Source: UBA3937 sp050951585 (lineage in GTDB: Bacteria > Bacillota > Peptococcia > DRI-13 > DTU073). From it: 64,000 bases of DNA. The translations under genes and the position numbers were made by a program. A model generated the notes under the pieces. The model saw nothing but the letters and a program-made list of their open reading frames with translations, had not been told where the DNA came from and made no database searches. The DNA is taken from NCBI GenBank assembly GCA_050951585.1, contig JBMNJI010000012.1:1-64000 (forward strand). The letters run 5' to 3'. Shown here in pieces: positions 43,277-53,526 of the stretch (positions are counted from its first letter, which is position 1; every line of letters starts with the position of its first letter).

Positions 43277-46200
43277 TCGGAGTTGGACAGCTGAACAGGA
43301 AGCGGCAATCAATACCACCGGATGCAATCTGCTTGTTTCCGCCGCCGCCGGTGCCGGAAAAACGGCCGTTCTTGTTGAAAGAATCGTCAGAAGGATTTTG
43401 GACGAGCACCGGCCGGTTGATGTGGATAGATTACTGGTTGTCACCTTTACGAATGCGGCCGCCCGGGAAATGAAGGAAAGAATCGGGCAGGCCTTAGCGG
43501 AGCGGCTGAAAGTTAATCCCGCTGACCGGAGACTGCAAAGACAAAGCTTACTGCTGGGTAAAGCGGCGATTTCCACCTTGCATTCCTTTTGTCTGGAGTT
43601 GGTGCGCCAAAACTATTATAAACTGGCCCTTCCGCAAGGGTTAGCCCTTGATCCGCGTTTCCGTATTGCCGATGAGGTCGAAGAGATCCTGCTCCAGGCG
43701 GAGGTTTTGGAAGAATACCTGGAAGAAAAGTATGAGAGCGGCGAGCCAACTTTTCTTGCCCTGGTGGAGGCCTTTGGCGGCGAAAGAGACGATCAGGCCT
43801 TACAGGATTTAGTGCTCAAATTATATGAGTTTTCGCGCAGTCAGGCCGAGCCGGCCGCGTGGCTTGAGGCAACCGGAGAGGTTTTCCGGAGCGGATTAAG
43901 TGATGACCGGATGCAGTTTATGTTTCGGAGTCTGGCCAAAAGCATGGCGATTAGCGTGCGGGAAGCAGTTGATGCGCTGGAGATGGCGGAAAGGATCGCG
44001 GCACAGCCGGGTGGACCTGCCGTCTATCAGACCAATTTGGCCAGGGAGCGGGAGGCGCTCAGCGAACTGCTCATTTTGTGTGAACGCAATTGGCAGGCGG
44101 CTTTTGACGGATTGGCCGGCTTTCAGTTTTCGCCTTTAAAAGCCTGCCGGGCGGAGGTGGATGAGCGATTAAAAGAACAGGTGCAAGCACTGCGCAATCA
44201 GGCGAAGGAGTTAATTCGTACGCTGCAGCAGGATTATCTTGCCCGCACTCCTGCGGAACTGGTCCGGGATATGCAGGAAATGGCACCAAAGATTGAATAT
44301 CTTTGCGCGATGGTACAGGAGTATTCTTTGCGTTATTTACGGGAGAAGCTGGCGCGTAATCTGCTTGATTTTAATGATCTGGAGCATTTTGCCCTGCAGT
44401 TGCTGAGAGAAAAAAAGGAGACCAAAGATGGGGCAGAATGGATACCTTCGGATTTGGCGCGTCGTCTCCGGGAAAAATATGCGGAAGTGCTGGTGGACGA
44501 ATATCAGGATATTAATGCTGTTCAAGAGGCTGTGCTGACCATGGTATCCCGAGAAGGTACCGATACCCCCAATCTTTTTATGGTGGGAGATGTCAAGCAG
44601 AGCATTTATGGCTTCCGTTTGGCCGAGCCGGGGCTTTTCCTGCACAAATACCAAAATTACAGTACGCGGGAAGGTGCTCCGGAACGAAAAATAACGCTGG
44701 CGAAAAATTTCCGGAGCCAACGCCATGTCGTCGACGGCGTAAATTTTCTCTTTCGTCAGTTAATGGTGCCCGAATTCGGGGGGATTTCCTATGACCGCGA
44801 AAACGAACTGGTTTTTGGGGCGGAAACAGCAGAAGACGCAGTTGACGCCGCCACCACTGAGTTTAAGCCGCCTTTGGAGGTCTATTTAATTGAACGTAAC
44901 CCCGCAAAGCAGGCGAATCAGGCCTCATCGCAGGCAGTGCCGCCGGAAGCATTTCAGGGGGCAGGGGAAGAAGGCCATGCGGAGTCGATGAATGTTGATC
45001 AGCAAGAGGAAGAATTAGATACCATGCAAGTGGAAGCCCGTTTAATTGGGCGCCGGATTCTGGCCTTACAAGCGGAAATGAAAGTGTGGGACCGTGAGGG
45101 GAAAAAATATCGTGCGCCGGAGTTTCGTGATATGGTGATCCTGTTACGTTCGGTCAAGACGACTGCACCTGTTTTTCTCGAAGAGTTTCGCAAGATGGGC
45201 ATTCCCGTGTATGCGGAAACGGGCAGCGGCTATTTTGCCGCCCCGGAGGTGCAGGTGATGCTGTCGCTTTTGCGGGTGATTGATAATCCCTGTCAGGATA
45301 TTCCGCTGACAGCGGTTCTGCTTTCACCGGTAGTGGGTCTTTCCCCTGAAGAACTGGCCCGGATTCGCCTATGCTGTCCCGGCGATTATTATCATGCGTT
45401 ACGACTGGCCGCCCGTGTGGAAAAAGGAGCTTTTAAAGAAAAGCTGACCGCTTTTTTAAGGAGCTTGAGAAACTGGCGGACCTTTGCCCGGCGCAATTCC
45501 CTGGTTCAACTGATCTGGCTTTTGTATCGCGAAACCGGGTATTACGATTATGCCGGGGCGATGCCCGAAGGAAAGCAGCGTCAGGCCAATCTGCGCGCGC
45601 TGCTTGATCGGGCCAAACAGTTTGAGGATACGACCATGAAGGGGCTGTTTAAGTTTTTGCGTTTTTTGGAGCGGTTGGAAAAATCGGATCATGATCTGGG
45701 GACCGCCCGCGCCCTTGGGGAGAATGAAAATGTGGTCCGGATCATGAGCATCCACAAGAGCAAGGGCTTGGAATTCCCCATTGTTTTTCTGGGCTGTCTG
45801 GGCAAAATGTTTAATCTCCAGGATTTACGCGGCGATGTATTGCTTGATAAGGATTTGGGCATCGGGCCGGTTTGGGTTGATCCGGAAATGCGGCTCAAGT
45901 ATCCCACTTTGGCCAAATTGGTGGTGCGGGAAAAATTAAAGGAAGAGATGCTGGCCGAAGAGGTGCGGATTCTCTATGTGGCCATGACCAGAGCAAGAGA
46001 CGCTTTGATTTTGGTCGGGTCGGTGCGTGATGTTGCCAGGCAGTTGCAGAAATGGAGTCAGGCCGTTTATAACAAGGGGTGGGGATTACCGGCGGCGATC
46101 TTAAATCAGCCCCGTAGTCCCTGGGATTGGATTGGTCCTTGTCTGCTCCGGCATCGTGCCGGCAAGGAATTACGTGAGGCGGCCGGTTGTCCGGCCCAAA

Positions 46201-47129
46201 GCTGGGACCTGGCGGAAAACGACCCCGCGCCTTGGCGCATCTATCAGCAGGATTCATGGCAGTTACAAGGGGAGGAGGAAAAGGAGCAGCCGGATTATCA
46301 ACGGGAGCTTACCTCCGTCCGGGACCTCTTGCCTGTTGAAAAAGTTCGGCACGAATGTCAACCGGAAGACGAACAGGAATGTCAGCAAGAGCGCCAACAA
46401 GAACGCCAACAAGAAATCAACCGCCGCCTGAGCTGGGTCTATCCTTTTCGGATGTTGGCCGATATTCCGGCCAAGCTTTCAGTAACGGAAATCAAAAACC
46501 GCTATCAGTTTTTAACCGGTGAACAGCAGGAAAGCGAACGACTGTTCTCCTCCCGCCAATTTGCGAAGAGACCGCAATTTTTACAGCAAAAAGGCCTTTC
46601 CGCAAGCGAAAAAGGCTCTGCCCTTCATTTAGTGCTACGGCATTTGAATTTCCAGGATGCGGTAACAAGAGAGCAGGTCGCAGCCCAAATCAAGGGGATG
46701 ATCGAGCGGGAATTGCTTACCCAACAGCAGGCGGAGGGCCTGAAGCCGGAGGAGATTGTTAACTTTGCCTGTTCGCCTTTAGGAAGGAGAATCGCGGGAA
46801 ACACCGAATTACAGCGGGAAGTACCCTTTACCATGATGTTACCGGCGGAGGAACTTTATCCGGTGATTAAGGGGATTGCACAGGAGAAGATAATTCTGCA
46901 AGGAACCATCGACTGTCTTTTTCCCGAGGATGGTGCATATGTTCTGGTTGATTACAAAACCGATTTTATTCCTGTGGGGGCGGAGGATCTTTTACGCGAG
47001 CGGTACAAAATCCAGTTGGCCCTTTATGCGCGGGCCGTCGAAACAATTTTTCAACGGCCGGTTAAGGAAAAGCTTTTGTATTCGTTTGCTTTACAGAAAG
47101 CTATCGCCATAGACCTTAGTCAATATTAA
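43269..47129 (+). CDS. addA: AddA helicase-nuclease subunit
   Basis: 1286 residues. UvrD/Rep-type helicase motifs: WTAEQEAAINTTG, Walker A SAAAGAGKTAVLVERI, VDEYQDINAVQEAVL, VGDVKQSIYGFR and MSIHKSKGLEFPIVFLG. VRILYVAMTRARDALILVG is motif VI. The C-terminal nuclease motif is YVLVDYKTDFI. It is the motor and second nuclease of the AddAB end-processing complex. A run of repeated Gln/Arg/Glu codons (QECQQERQQERQQE, near 46370-46420) is an oddity. Confidence 0.96.
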   Translation: MSSRSWTAEQEAAINTTGCNLLVSAAAGAGKTAVLVERIVRRILDEHRPVDVDRLLVVTFTNAAAREMKERIGQALAERLKVNPADRRLQRQSLLLGKAAISTLHSFCLELVRQNYYKLALPQGLALDPRFRIADEVEEILLQAEVLEEYLEEKYESGEPTFLALVEAFGGERDDQALQDLVLKLYEFSRSQAEPAAWLEATGEVFRSGLSDDRMQFMFRSLAKSMAISVREAVDALEMAERIAAQPGGPAVYQTNLAREREALSELLILCERNWQAAFDGLAGFQFSPLKACRAEVDERLKEQVQALRNQAKELIRTLQQDYLARTPAELVRDMQEMAPKIEYLCAMVQEYSLRYLREKLARNLLDFNDLEHFALQLLREKKETKDGAEWIPSDLARRLREKYAEVLVDEYQDINAVQEAVLTMVSREGTDTPNLFMVGDVKQSIYGFRLAEPGLFLHKYQNYSTREGAPERKITLAKNFRSQRHVVDGVNFLFRQLMVPEFGGISYDRENELVFGAETAEDAVDAATTEFKPPLEVYLIERNPAKQANQASSQAVPPEAFQGAGEEGHAESMNVDQQEEELDTMQVEARLIGRRILALQAEMKVWDREGKKYRAPEFRDMVILLRSVKTTAPVFLEEFRKMGIPVYAETGSGYFAAPEVQVMLSLLRVIDNPCQDIPLTAVLLSPVVGLSPEELARIRLCCPGDYYHALRLAARVEKGAFKEKLTAFLRSLRNWRTFARRNSLVQLIWLLYRETGYYDYAGAMPEGKQRQANLRALLDRAKQFEDTTMKGLFKFLRFLERLEKSDHDLGTARALGENENVVRIMSIHKSKGLEFPIVFLGCLGKMFNLQDLRGDVLLDKDLGIGPVWVDPEMRLKYPTLAKLVVREKLKEEMLAEEVRILYVAMTRARDALILVGSVRDVARQLQKWSQAVYNKGWGLPAAILNQPRSPWDWIGPCLLRHRAGKELREAAGCPAQSWDLAENDPAPWRIYQQDSWQLQGEEEKEQPDYQRELTSVRDLLPVEKVRHECQPEDEQECQQERQQERQQEINRRLSWVYPFRMLADIPAKLSVTEIKNRYQFLTGEQQESERLFSSRQFAKRPQFLQQKGLSASEKGSALHLVLRHLNFQDAVTREQVAAQIKGMIERELLTQQQAEGLKPEEIVNFACSPLGRRIAGNTELQREVPFTMMLPAEELYPVIKGIAQEKIILQGTIDCLFPEDGAYVLVDYKTDFIPVGAEDLLRERYKIQLALYARAVETIFQRPVKEKLLYSFALQKAIAIDLSQY

Positions 47130-47177
47130 GCTGGATTTAGTTTTAGAAACAAGAAGGAATAAATAATAGAAATTTTC

Positions 47178-47206
47178 TTGAATAGTTTTAATTTAGGGAA
47201 TATAAT
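47178..47206 (+). promoter_or_regulatory. Promoter of the first ART gene
   Basis: TTGAAT at 47178-47183, a 17-nt spacer and a perfect TATAAT at 47201-47206, 77 nt upstream of the first ART start codon. Confidence 0.8.
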
Positions 47207-47282
47207 ATTTAGGGAGTTATCACTTTATTGTAAATTGCAGTAGATAATACAAGAACTTTTTGCATGGAGGGATGTAGCTTCA

Positions 47283-48755
47283 ATGCAAACCAGAAAAAAC
47301 CAAATAGTCGGAATAATAATAAATATTATAATAAACGGAATGATGATCCTTTGTATTCCTGGGCCGGTTTATGGATTTGACTTGGATCTTAGAGCCTATT
47401 TTCGTACACAAGTGGAACGAAGCGACCGTTTTATTCAAAATATCGAGACCAAGGCAAACCATATCATCCAAACACCCGCAACATTAATTACTAAAATAAC
47501 GCAAGGCGGTTTTTCGTTAATCGAAAAGCGGACCGGTGTAACTGAAGAGAATAAGTTGTATCAGATCGCAAAAAACGCTACCTTAAGGAAAACCGGTATT
47601 AAATTAGGAGTGGCTGAGGGTACGAAGGATTTTGTTGTAGGTAGTGTGTCTTTATTAGCACAATTGAATACGTTACCGGCACGGACGATTAATTTGGCCT
47701 ATAACGTTAAAGAAAAGCCGCGAGAGTATAAAGAGAAGGCGGTTAACGGCGTCGCGATACTGGCTGGGGTATTGGCAAATCCAAAGCCGATTCTTCACAG
47801 TGTACAGCAAAATTGGCAAAAGACTGTAGCGGAAGCACAACAGGACCCTCTTAAAATGGGTCAATTACAAGGCGAAATAGCGGTATTTGGCGGTACTTTG
47901 TTAGTAGGTGGCGGACAAGCTAAAATAACTACTAAAGTCGGTGGACTATTGGAAAAAGCCGCTAAAATGGCGGGAACAAGTAAAGGGCTAACTGGGTTTA
48001 CTTTGGGAAAACTAAGAGTTTCATCTTTAGTAAAAAATGAAGAAGCAATTTTTTCCCCTTTCACTATTCTGAATAGATTTCGGGCCATTGGAAATAAAAA
48101 AAGTAGCATTGGTAGCTATCCGCTTTCCTGGAAAGAGTTTAATAATAAATGGCTTACTTCTTATAGCCTACCTGAAAAAATAGTAGCGGATATAAATGGC
48201 TGGGCAAAAATAACCTACACCCCATGGATGAATTCATTATCACCGCTTGAAAAGGGGGCAATAAAAAGATATACGGCATATTCGTCGCATATCAACGGTT
48301 ATTTAAGAGGCACTTCGGCGAACAATATTTATTCTTTAGAGAGCATGAGATTGAGTAAGGTTATAAGTGGGGCGCTGGAGAAAAGCACGGTTTCACAAGA
48401 AATAGTTCTCTTCCGCGGCACCGACAAGCGAATGTTAGGTGATTTAAAAGATTTGCCGGGAAAAGAATTAGTTGGGAAAGTGATTAAAGACAACGGTTTT
48501 CTTGGAACGAGCATCTTTCCCAATCGTTCATTTATTGATGATTTGCTATTAGTAATAAAAGTACCGGAAGGAACTAAAGGAGCTTGGATAGCGGGCTTGA
48601 GTAAATTCCCGCAAGAAGGGGAGTTCCTTTTAAATAAAGGGCAACAGATGAAAATAAAGGAAGTACTTCCGATGGAGCTATTGGACGGTTTTGATGGAAG
48701 AAAATTTAATGAAGATTCTTGGATGCTGGTTGTTGATTTAATCTCGGGAAGTTAA
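47283..48755 (+). CDS. ART array gene 1: secreted ADP-ribosyltransferase-domain protein
   Basis: 490 residues. Signal peptide (about residues 1-31, ending PVYG). A shared N-terminal region follows: an amphipathic helix from RAYFRTQVERSDRFIQ, GVAEGTKDFVVGSVSLLAQL, and a Gly-rich end DPLKMGQLQGEIAVFGGTLL. The C-terminal domain has the features of the R-S-E class of ARTs. These are the helix LSPLEKGAIKRYT with HINGYLRG, the NAD-binding Arg in VLFRGTDKRMLGD (R378), GTS (408-410, normally STS) and ExE (E445, E447) in EGEFLLNKGQ. Such enzymes transfer ADP-ribose from NAD to a protein residue. The target is unknown. Strong promoter and GGAGGG upstream. A minus-strand HAD gene separates it from the rest of the array. 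Confidence 0.85.
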   Translation: MQTRKNQIVGIIINIIINGMMILCIPGPVYGFDLDLRAYFRTQVERSDRFIQNIETKANHIIQTPATLITKITQGGFSLIEKRTGVTEENKLYQIAKNATLRKTGIKLGVAEGTKDFVVGSVSLLAQLNTLPARTINLAYNVKEKPREYKEKAVNGVAILAGVLANPKPILHSVQQNWQKTVAEAQQDPLKMGQLQGEIAVFGGTLLVGGGQAKITTKVGGLLEKAAKMAGTSKGLTGFTLGKLRVSSLVKNEEAIFSPFTILNRFRAIGNKKSSIGSYPLSWKEFNNKWLTSYSLPEKIVADINGWAKITYTPWMNSLSPLEKGAIKRYTAYSSHINGYLRGTSANNIYSLESMRLSKVISGALEKSTVSQEIVLFRGTDKRMLGDLKDLPGKELVGKVIKDNGFLGTSIFPNRSFIDDLLLVIKVPEGTKGAWIAGLSKFPQEGEFLLNKGQQMKIKEVLPMELLDGFDGRKFNEDSWMLVVDLISGS

Positions 48756-48792
48756 GTATTTATTTTGAATACAAGCAACAAAAAATCCTTTT

Positions 48793-49455
48793 CTATATGC
48801 TTTTTTCCAAGTGATTTTTGATATCATAAAAAGTGCGGAAGGGGAGGGCAGGAATTTGTTTTTCCCGGCAGTATTGCAAGAGCCTTCCTTTGGCAAAAAT
48901 AAGGTCAGCCGCTTGGCAGCCACAGCGGTCGGAGATACCGTCACCGATATAGACTGCTTGCGCGGGCGCGGCCTCCTTTTTTAGTTTTTCGACCAGGGTT
49001 TTCTTACAGGTGCCGCATTTGCCGCAGGCAGAAGAATATGGGCAGGTCAAATCATAAGTATGATTATCCTTGATCAGCAGGTGGTTAACGTAGGTTGGGA
49101 GATGAGTGATGCCGGCTTTTTGCATTACTGTTTGAATGTTAAAGTCAAAGCCATCACTGAGGATATAGATTTTTTCCTTTCTAGCTTCTACATAGGCGAC
49201 GAAATCACGAAAGGTCTCATCAAAGGGAATAGTCCGCAGGAAGCGTTCAGCTTCATCGGGGGAGACCTTCAGGCGGGCAAAGATTAAGCGGGCACATTGT
49301 TCGGTTGAGAGACTCCCATTTTCCCATTGCTGCAAAATCTCTTGCCAGCCGTTGCGGGCAAAAGCTTTAACCAACGCATCGGTAGTATCCTTTTTGGTAA
49401 TCGTACCATCGAAATCGGTAAAATAGATTCGTTTCATTTGTTTTGATTGATTCAT
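48793..49455 (-). CDS. HAD-superfamily phosphatase (MtnX-like)
   Basis: 220 residues from the complement of 49455, with AGAAGGTG six bases upstream. HAD motif I YFTDFDGTITKKDT, motif II ILSDGFDFNI, motif III Lys in the KKTLVEKLKKE region, motif IV YIGDGISDRCG. The insert CPYSSACGKCGTC carries four cysteines, as in MtnX-like and phosphoserine-type HAD-IB members. A specific substrate cannot be assigned. It is the only minus-strand gene in the ART array and looks unrelated to it. Confidence 0.88.
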   Translation of the reverse strand: MNQSKQMKRIYFTDFDGTITKKDTTDALVKAFARNGWQEILQQWENGSLSTEQCARLIFARLKVSPDEAERFLRTIPFDETFRDFVAYVEARKEKIYILSDGFDFNIQTVMQKAGITHLPTYVNHLLIKDNHTYDLTCPYSSACGKCGTCKKTLVEKLKKEAAPAQAVYIGDGISDRCGCQAADLIFAKGRLLQYCREKQIPALPFRTFYDIKNHLEKSI

Positions 49456-49598
49456 CCGAACACCTTCTAAAATGATTAATTTTCATACACGGCACTTGTC
49501 ATATAATCATTTTACACCATTAACCACATTATTTCACAAAGATAGTTGTTTGTTTAGTTTTTGCTCATGGGCATTGTTCAGGACCATGGTTTTGTTTA

Positions 49599-49627
49599 TT
49601 GACAGACGAGGCAATTAAGTATACTAT
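49599..49627 (+). promoter_or_regulatory. Promoter of the second ART gene
   Basis: A perfect TTGACA at 49599-49604, a 17-nt spacer and TACTAT at 49622-49627. It lies 62 nt before the ATG at 49690 and could drive ART genes 2-5, which are closely spaced. Confidence 0.75.
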
Positions 49628-49689
49628 AAAAGTCAGAATTAATTAATATATTTTATTTATTTTCAAATTGGGAGGAAGGGCTTTTCGCT

Positions 49690-51873
49690 ATGTTTCCTTC
49701 AGTAAAAACTAAAGCAATAAAAACATTATCCGGAGTATTATTGTTGCTCATCCTGCTACAATGCTTTCCGGGGTTTGCTTTGGGTTATGATCTCGATGTC
49801 CATGCCCGTATCAGAAACTTTGTTAGTGCACAGGTTGAGAACAGTAATAACATTATTGAGCCAAACAGGCTTAAGATCAAAACCAGTGTCAATAAAGGAA
49901 CCGCGTGGATCGGCAATAAGTATCGTGACGGATTTTTATACCTTGAAAACAAAACAGGGTTAAACGAGAATCAAAAACCGTATAAGGCGGTTAAAAACTA
50001 TACCTTACATAATGTTGGGTTTAATCTTGGCTTGGTAAACGGCGCCGGTACTATCGCCAGTGAAATATATTCATTAGCTGCGAAGCTTCCAACGGCACCG
50101 GAGCGCATTGCTAATTTCAGTTATAAGTATGCGGAGGACCCTGAGAAGTATCATACGATGGCGTCCGGTGTGGCGCAGGCAGTCGGCGGGGCAATCCTGG
50201 ATCCATTGCCATATTTAAATGGGCTTTATCAGTATGGGAAAAGCACCTATTCCGAAGCCGCCAAAGATCCGCTGACATTGGGTATTTTACACGGCGAAGC
50301 CACCGCTCTGGTTGCCTCGTTAGTTTTGCCGGTTGGTAAGACAAAACCGCTTACAGCAGTGAGTAAGCTTGAAAAGGCTACGAAGGTAGAAAGCTCAGGC
50401 AAGTTGCCTTATCTGTTATCATCATTAAACGCAATCGCCTTGAAAAACAGTAAATTTACCCCCCAAGTAGTATGTATGAGTGCAACTTCGGCCAAAGTTG
50501 GGACAAAGACGGGGAAAGTAAGCGGACAGCCATTTACAAAGCTTATTGATGATCTGCATCTTGATGATATGTTAGTGGCCGGTAATTATCAATTGCCTGA
50601 AGCTACCGAGAAGGCTTTAATTAGATGGGGAAATGCGCAGTACAGACGGGCTAGACCAAAATTAACTGATGCCGATATCGAGTTTATTGAACATTATACA
50701 GAAAACGCCGGCTATTTTAATAGTTTATTAAGAAGGACATACGAATTTGAAGGATTATCTATTGCGGATGCAAAAGAAGTAAACAGATTAAGCGAAATCC
50801 TGGGTTATGAACCATTAAGAAGGAACAGACTGTTCTTTCGAGGAACAGATCGCAATGCGCTAGGGAAATATGCAAATTCATCACCGGAGGAATTGGTGGG
50901 AAAACATCTCCGGGATGAGGCTTTTATCAGTACAAGTTTATTACCGATTGAAGCGTCGGCGCATGCCTATGGTGTCATGTTTGTTATTAATGCCCCGAAA
51001 GGGACCAAAGGCTTATATATTGACAAGCTAAGTCTGTTTAAAGGTGAGCATGAGTTTTTATTGGATAAGGGTATGGAGATGGTGATCAGAAATGCTGTGC
51101 AAGGGAAAAGAGATCTAATCTTATTTGCGGATTTGCTTCAGCCGCCTAAAACAACCTTATTTGGGGCAACATCAGCCGCGAAAGGATCTTCTGCTATTAG
51201 TACTGTGTCTGCCGTGCCGAATAGCCTTACCAAAACAGGGACCGCTTATCCATTCTTGGAGTTAAGCGGTCTTGAAAGGACATTTGTCGCGGCACAGTAT
51301 AATTTACCGGATACAATCACTAAACGAATTATCAGTTGGGCTGAACACACATACAGCGGCTGGTTTGAAAAACTTTCGCCAGCCGACAAGGGGATCATCC
51401 TTGATTATACCTGGGCGTCAGGCAAATATAATCGCTTCTTAAGAGGGAAAACAAAGGAGACGCCTTCTGCCGAACAAATGGCAAAGATTAATCGACTTAG
51501 TGAAATATTATCCACAGCTCCTCCCTTGGAGCAAAAAATTGTAGTTTTTCGAGGAACGACGGCTAGTATCCTGGGTAAAAATCTAAAGGGGCTGCCCATT
51601 AAACAGCTTCCGGGTAAAGAAATAATTGATCAAGGTTTTTTGAGTGCATGTTTAATTCCTTCGCCGGCGAGAAAACTGGCAGAATCGAAATTGTATTCGG
51701 AAAAAGTATTCTTAACCATCAATGTGCCGCCAGGAGCCAAAGGGGCGTATATCGGGAGGCAAAGCGCTAATCCTGATGAATTGGAATTTCTTTTGGATAA
51801 AGGACAGCGGTTGCGAATTAATAAAGCAACGAAGATAGACCAGGATTTAGTCTTGGATGTAGATGTACTTTAG
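49690..51873 (+). CDS. ART array gene 2: secreted protein with two tandem ADP-ribosyltransferase domains
   Basis: 727 residues. Signal peptide (GVLLLLILLQCFPGFALG) and the shared N-terminal region in its second subtype (EIYSLAAKLPTAPERIANFS, DPLTLGILHGEATALVA). ART domain 1 covers about residues 290-480: LFFRGTDRNALGK (R384), ISTS (414-416), GEHEFLLDKG (E453, E455). ART domain 2 covers about residues 520-727: VVFRGTTASILGK (R621), LSAC in place of STS (652-654), DELEFLLDKG (E697, E699). The two domains arose by internal duplication. Domain 2 keeps the first Ser but has Ala-Cys after it, which may weaken or retune activity. GGGAGGAAGG ribosome site. The next gene begins within 40 nt. Confidence 0.85.
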   Translation: MFPSVKTKAIKTLSGVLLLLILLQCFPGFALGYDLDVHARIRNFVSAQVENSNNIIEPNRLKIKTSVNKGTAWIGNKYRDGFLYLENKTGLNENQKPYKAVKNYTLHNVGFNLGLVNGAGTIASEIYSLAAKLPTAPERIANFSYKYAEDPEKYHTMASGVAQAVGGAILDPLPYLNGLYQYGKSTYSEAAKDPLTLGILHGEATALVASLVLPVGKTKPLTAVSKLEKATKVESSGKLPYLLSSLNAIALKNSKFTPQVVCMSATSAKVGTKTGKVSGQPFTKLIDDLHLDDMLVAGNYQLPEATEKALIRWGNAQYRRARPKLTDADIEFIEHYTENAGYFNSLLRRTYEFEGLSIADAKEVNRLSEILGYEPLRRNRLFFRGTDRNALGKYANSSPEELVGKHLRDEAFISTSLLPIEASAHAYGVMFVINAPKGTKGLYIDKLSLFKGEHEFLLDKGMEMVIRNAVQGKRDLILFADLLQPPKTTLFGATSAAKGSSAISTVSAVPNSLTKTGTAYPFLELSGLERTFVAAQYNLPDTITKRIISWAEHTYSGWFEKLSPADKGIILDYTWASGKYNRFLRGKTKETPSAEQMAKINRLSEILSTAPPLEQKIVVFRGTTASILGKNLKGLPIKQLPGKEIIDQGFLSACLIPSPARKLAESKLYSEKVFLTINVPPGAKGAYIGRQSANPDELEFLLDKGQRLRINKATKIDQDLVLDVDVL

Positions 51874-51910
51874 GATAGTAAGCAGTCGCGCAAAGGTGGG
51901 TTTAATCTTG

Positions 51911-53511
51911 ATGCTAAGGGGAAGTAGGCTATTAATCCTGGTTATTGTATTCGCTGTTGTCATACAAAGCTTTTCTCAACCTGTTTCCGCGCTGGAATTC
52001 CATGTGGATAATCTCAATCTTGAGCTGAGGGATTTTTTCCGGGCGAAGGTGGAAAAAAGTGACCAGTTTATTGATAATTTCAATGAAAAAGCGGACGGAA
52101 TCGTTAATGATTCAATAGGTTCAGTATCTTTTTATACCAGGCAGGGTTTTTCTGCGTTAGAAACCTTCACCGGGTTAAGCGAGCAGAATCAGCTTTATTC
52201 CTTTAGCAAGAATAATTGGCTGAAAACGATTGGCTTGGGGCTGGGTGTAATCTAAAAGGGACCAAGGATTTTGCCGCCGGGACGGTTTTTCTGCTGGCCT
52301 ATTTGGAAAGCTCACCGGCGCGCACCATTACCCTCGCCTATAACGTGAAGGAAAGACCGCGGGAATACAAAGAGAAAGCCATCAGCGGAGGAAAGACAGT
52401 CGCCGGCATTCTGGCGAATGCGGGACCGTTGGTTGGCGGCATTTATCAATGGGGAAAAAGTACTTATGTGGAGGCCCAAAAAGATCCTCTGAGATTGGGT
52501 CAATTGCAGGGGGAGGTAGGCGTATTTGGGGCTTCGTTCTTTGTCGGAGGCGGCCAATTAAAGGCAATTGGTGCGGCCAATAAAGCCCAAAAAACGGGAA
52601 AAGCCGGCGGCATTTTTGTCGATGCGGCTAAAACCGGTAGGGAAGCCTCCCGTGTGGATAAGGCCGGTCGGTTTACCAATAAATTGCCCAATCTCAATGG
52701 CTTCACTGCAAAGATTTATGGGAGCAGCATCTTAGAGAAAGCAACTGAATTAATCAAAAGAATAGAGAGAATAAACTTCGGAGCATATCTACCAGGCCTT
52801 CGGGTGACAAATATGGCTTTTTCGGGGAAACCTCCTACCATAGTTCCACTTCAATCTTCTGTTGCCATGAAATCGGTAGCACAAAACAGATATACACGAG
52901 TTAAATACCCGTATAATGAAGTCATTCTCCAGAAAGAACAACTTGTGGAAGTATATGGTCTACCACAAACGACGAGACGGCAAATTTTAGACTGGGCTGA
53001 TTATAAATACGAAAAATGGCTAACAAGATTGACGCCGGAGCAGCTTGATGTAATCAAAATATATACAGGTAATTCACACCGTATTAATCGAATTCTAAGA
53101 GGGCAAACCGAAGTCCCCATCACTTTTCGGGAAAGAAGAGGAATGGAGCAGTTACCCTATGTTTTAGACACTGCTCCTATCTTGGATGAGAATATCGTCG
53201 TTTTTCGGGGCGGGAGTACGAGCCTTTTGGGTGATCTTGTAAACTTACCGCTGGAGGAGTATTCAGGGAGAGTTTTGCTGGATAAGGGATTTATGAGTAC
53301 AAGTATTTTACCGAGTCAAGCGAGATTCTTTGCCGATGAGGTATTTGAAATTATCAGAGTGCCCGCAGGGACTAAAGGTGCCTATCTGGGGCGGAGAAGT
53401 ATACTCCCTGAAGAGTACGAATTCCTTCTGTATAAGGGGCAGCAAAAGAAGGTTCTAGATGCTGTTGAAGGCTCTGATGGAATTATCATTTTGGATTTAC
53501 AGGTCCTATAA
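51911..53511 (+). pseudogene. ART array gene 3: ADP-ribosyltransferase-domain protein split by a frameshift
   Basis: Frame 1 starts at TTG 51908 or ATG 51911 (AAAGGTGGG upstream). It encodes a signal peptide and the first part of the shared N-terminal region, then stops at TAA 52253-52255. The continuation, from KGTKDFAAGTVFLLAYL onward, is in the -1 frame and runs to 53511. The intact paralogue at 55195 reads GTAATTAAAGGGACC where this gene has GTAATCTAAAAGGGACC, so two extra bases explain the break. The ART domain downstream is intact: VFRGGSTSLLGD (Arg codon 53206-53208), MSTS (53293-53304) and EEYEFLLYKG (Glu codons at 53413 and 53419). It is a decayed gene, an assembly error or a phase-variable copy. 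Confidence 0.8.
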
Positions 53512-53526
53512 AGAGGTGGCTTTCTC

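Noticed and set aside
52240..52260. Programmed -1 ribosomal frameshift in ART gene 3
   Set aside because: There is no X-XXY-YYZ slippery heptamer or clear downstream pseudoknot, and the paralogue lacks the two extra bases, so a mutation or sequence error is simpler.
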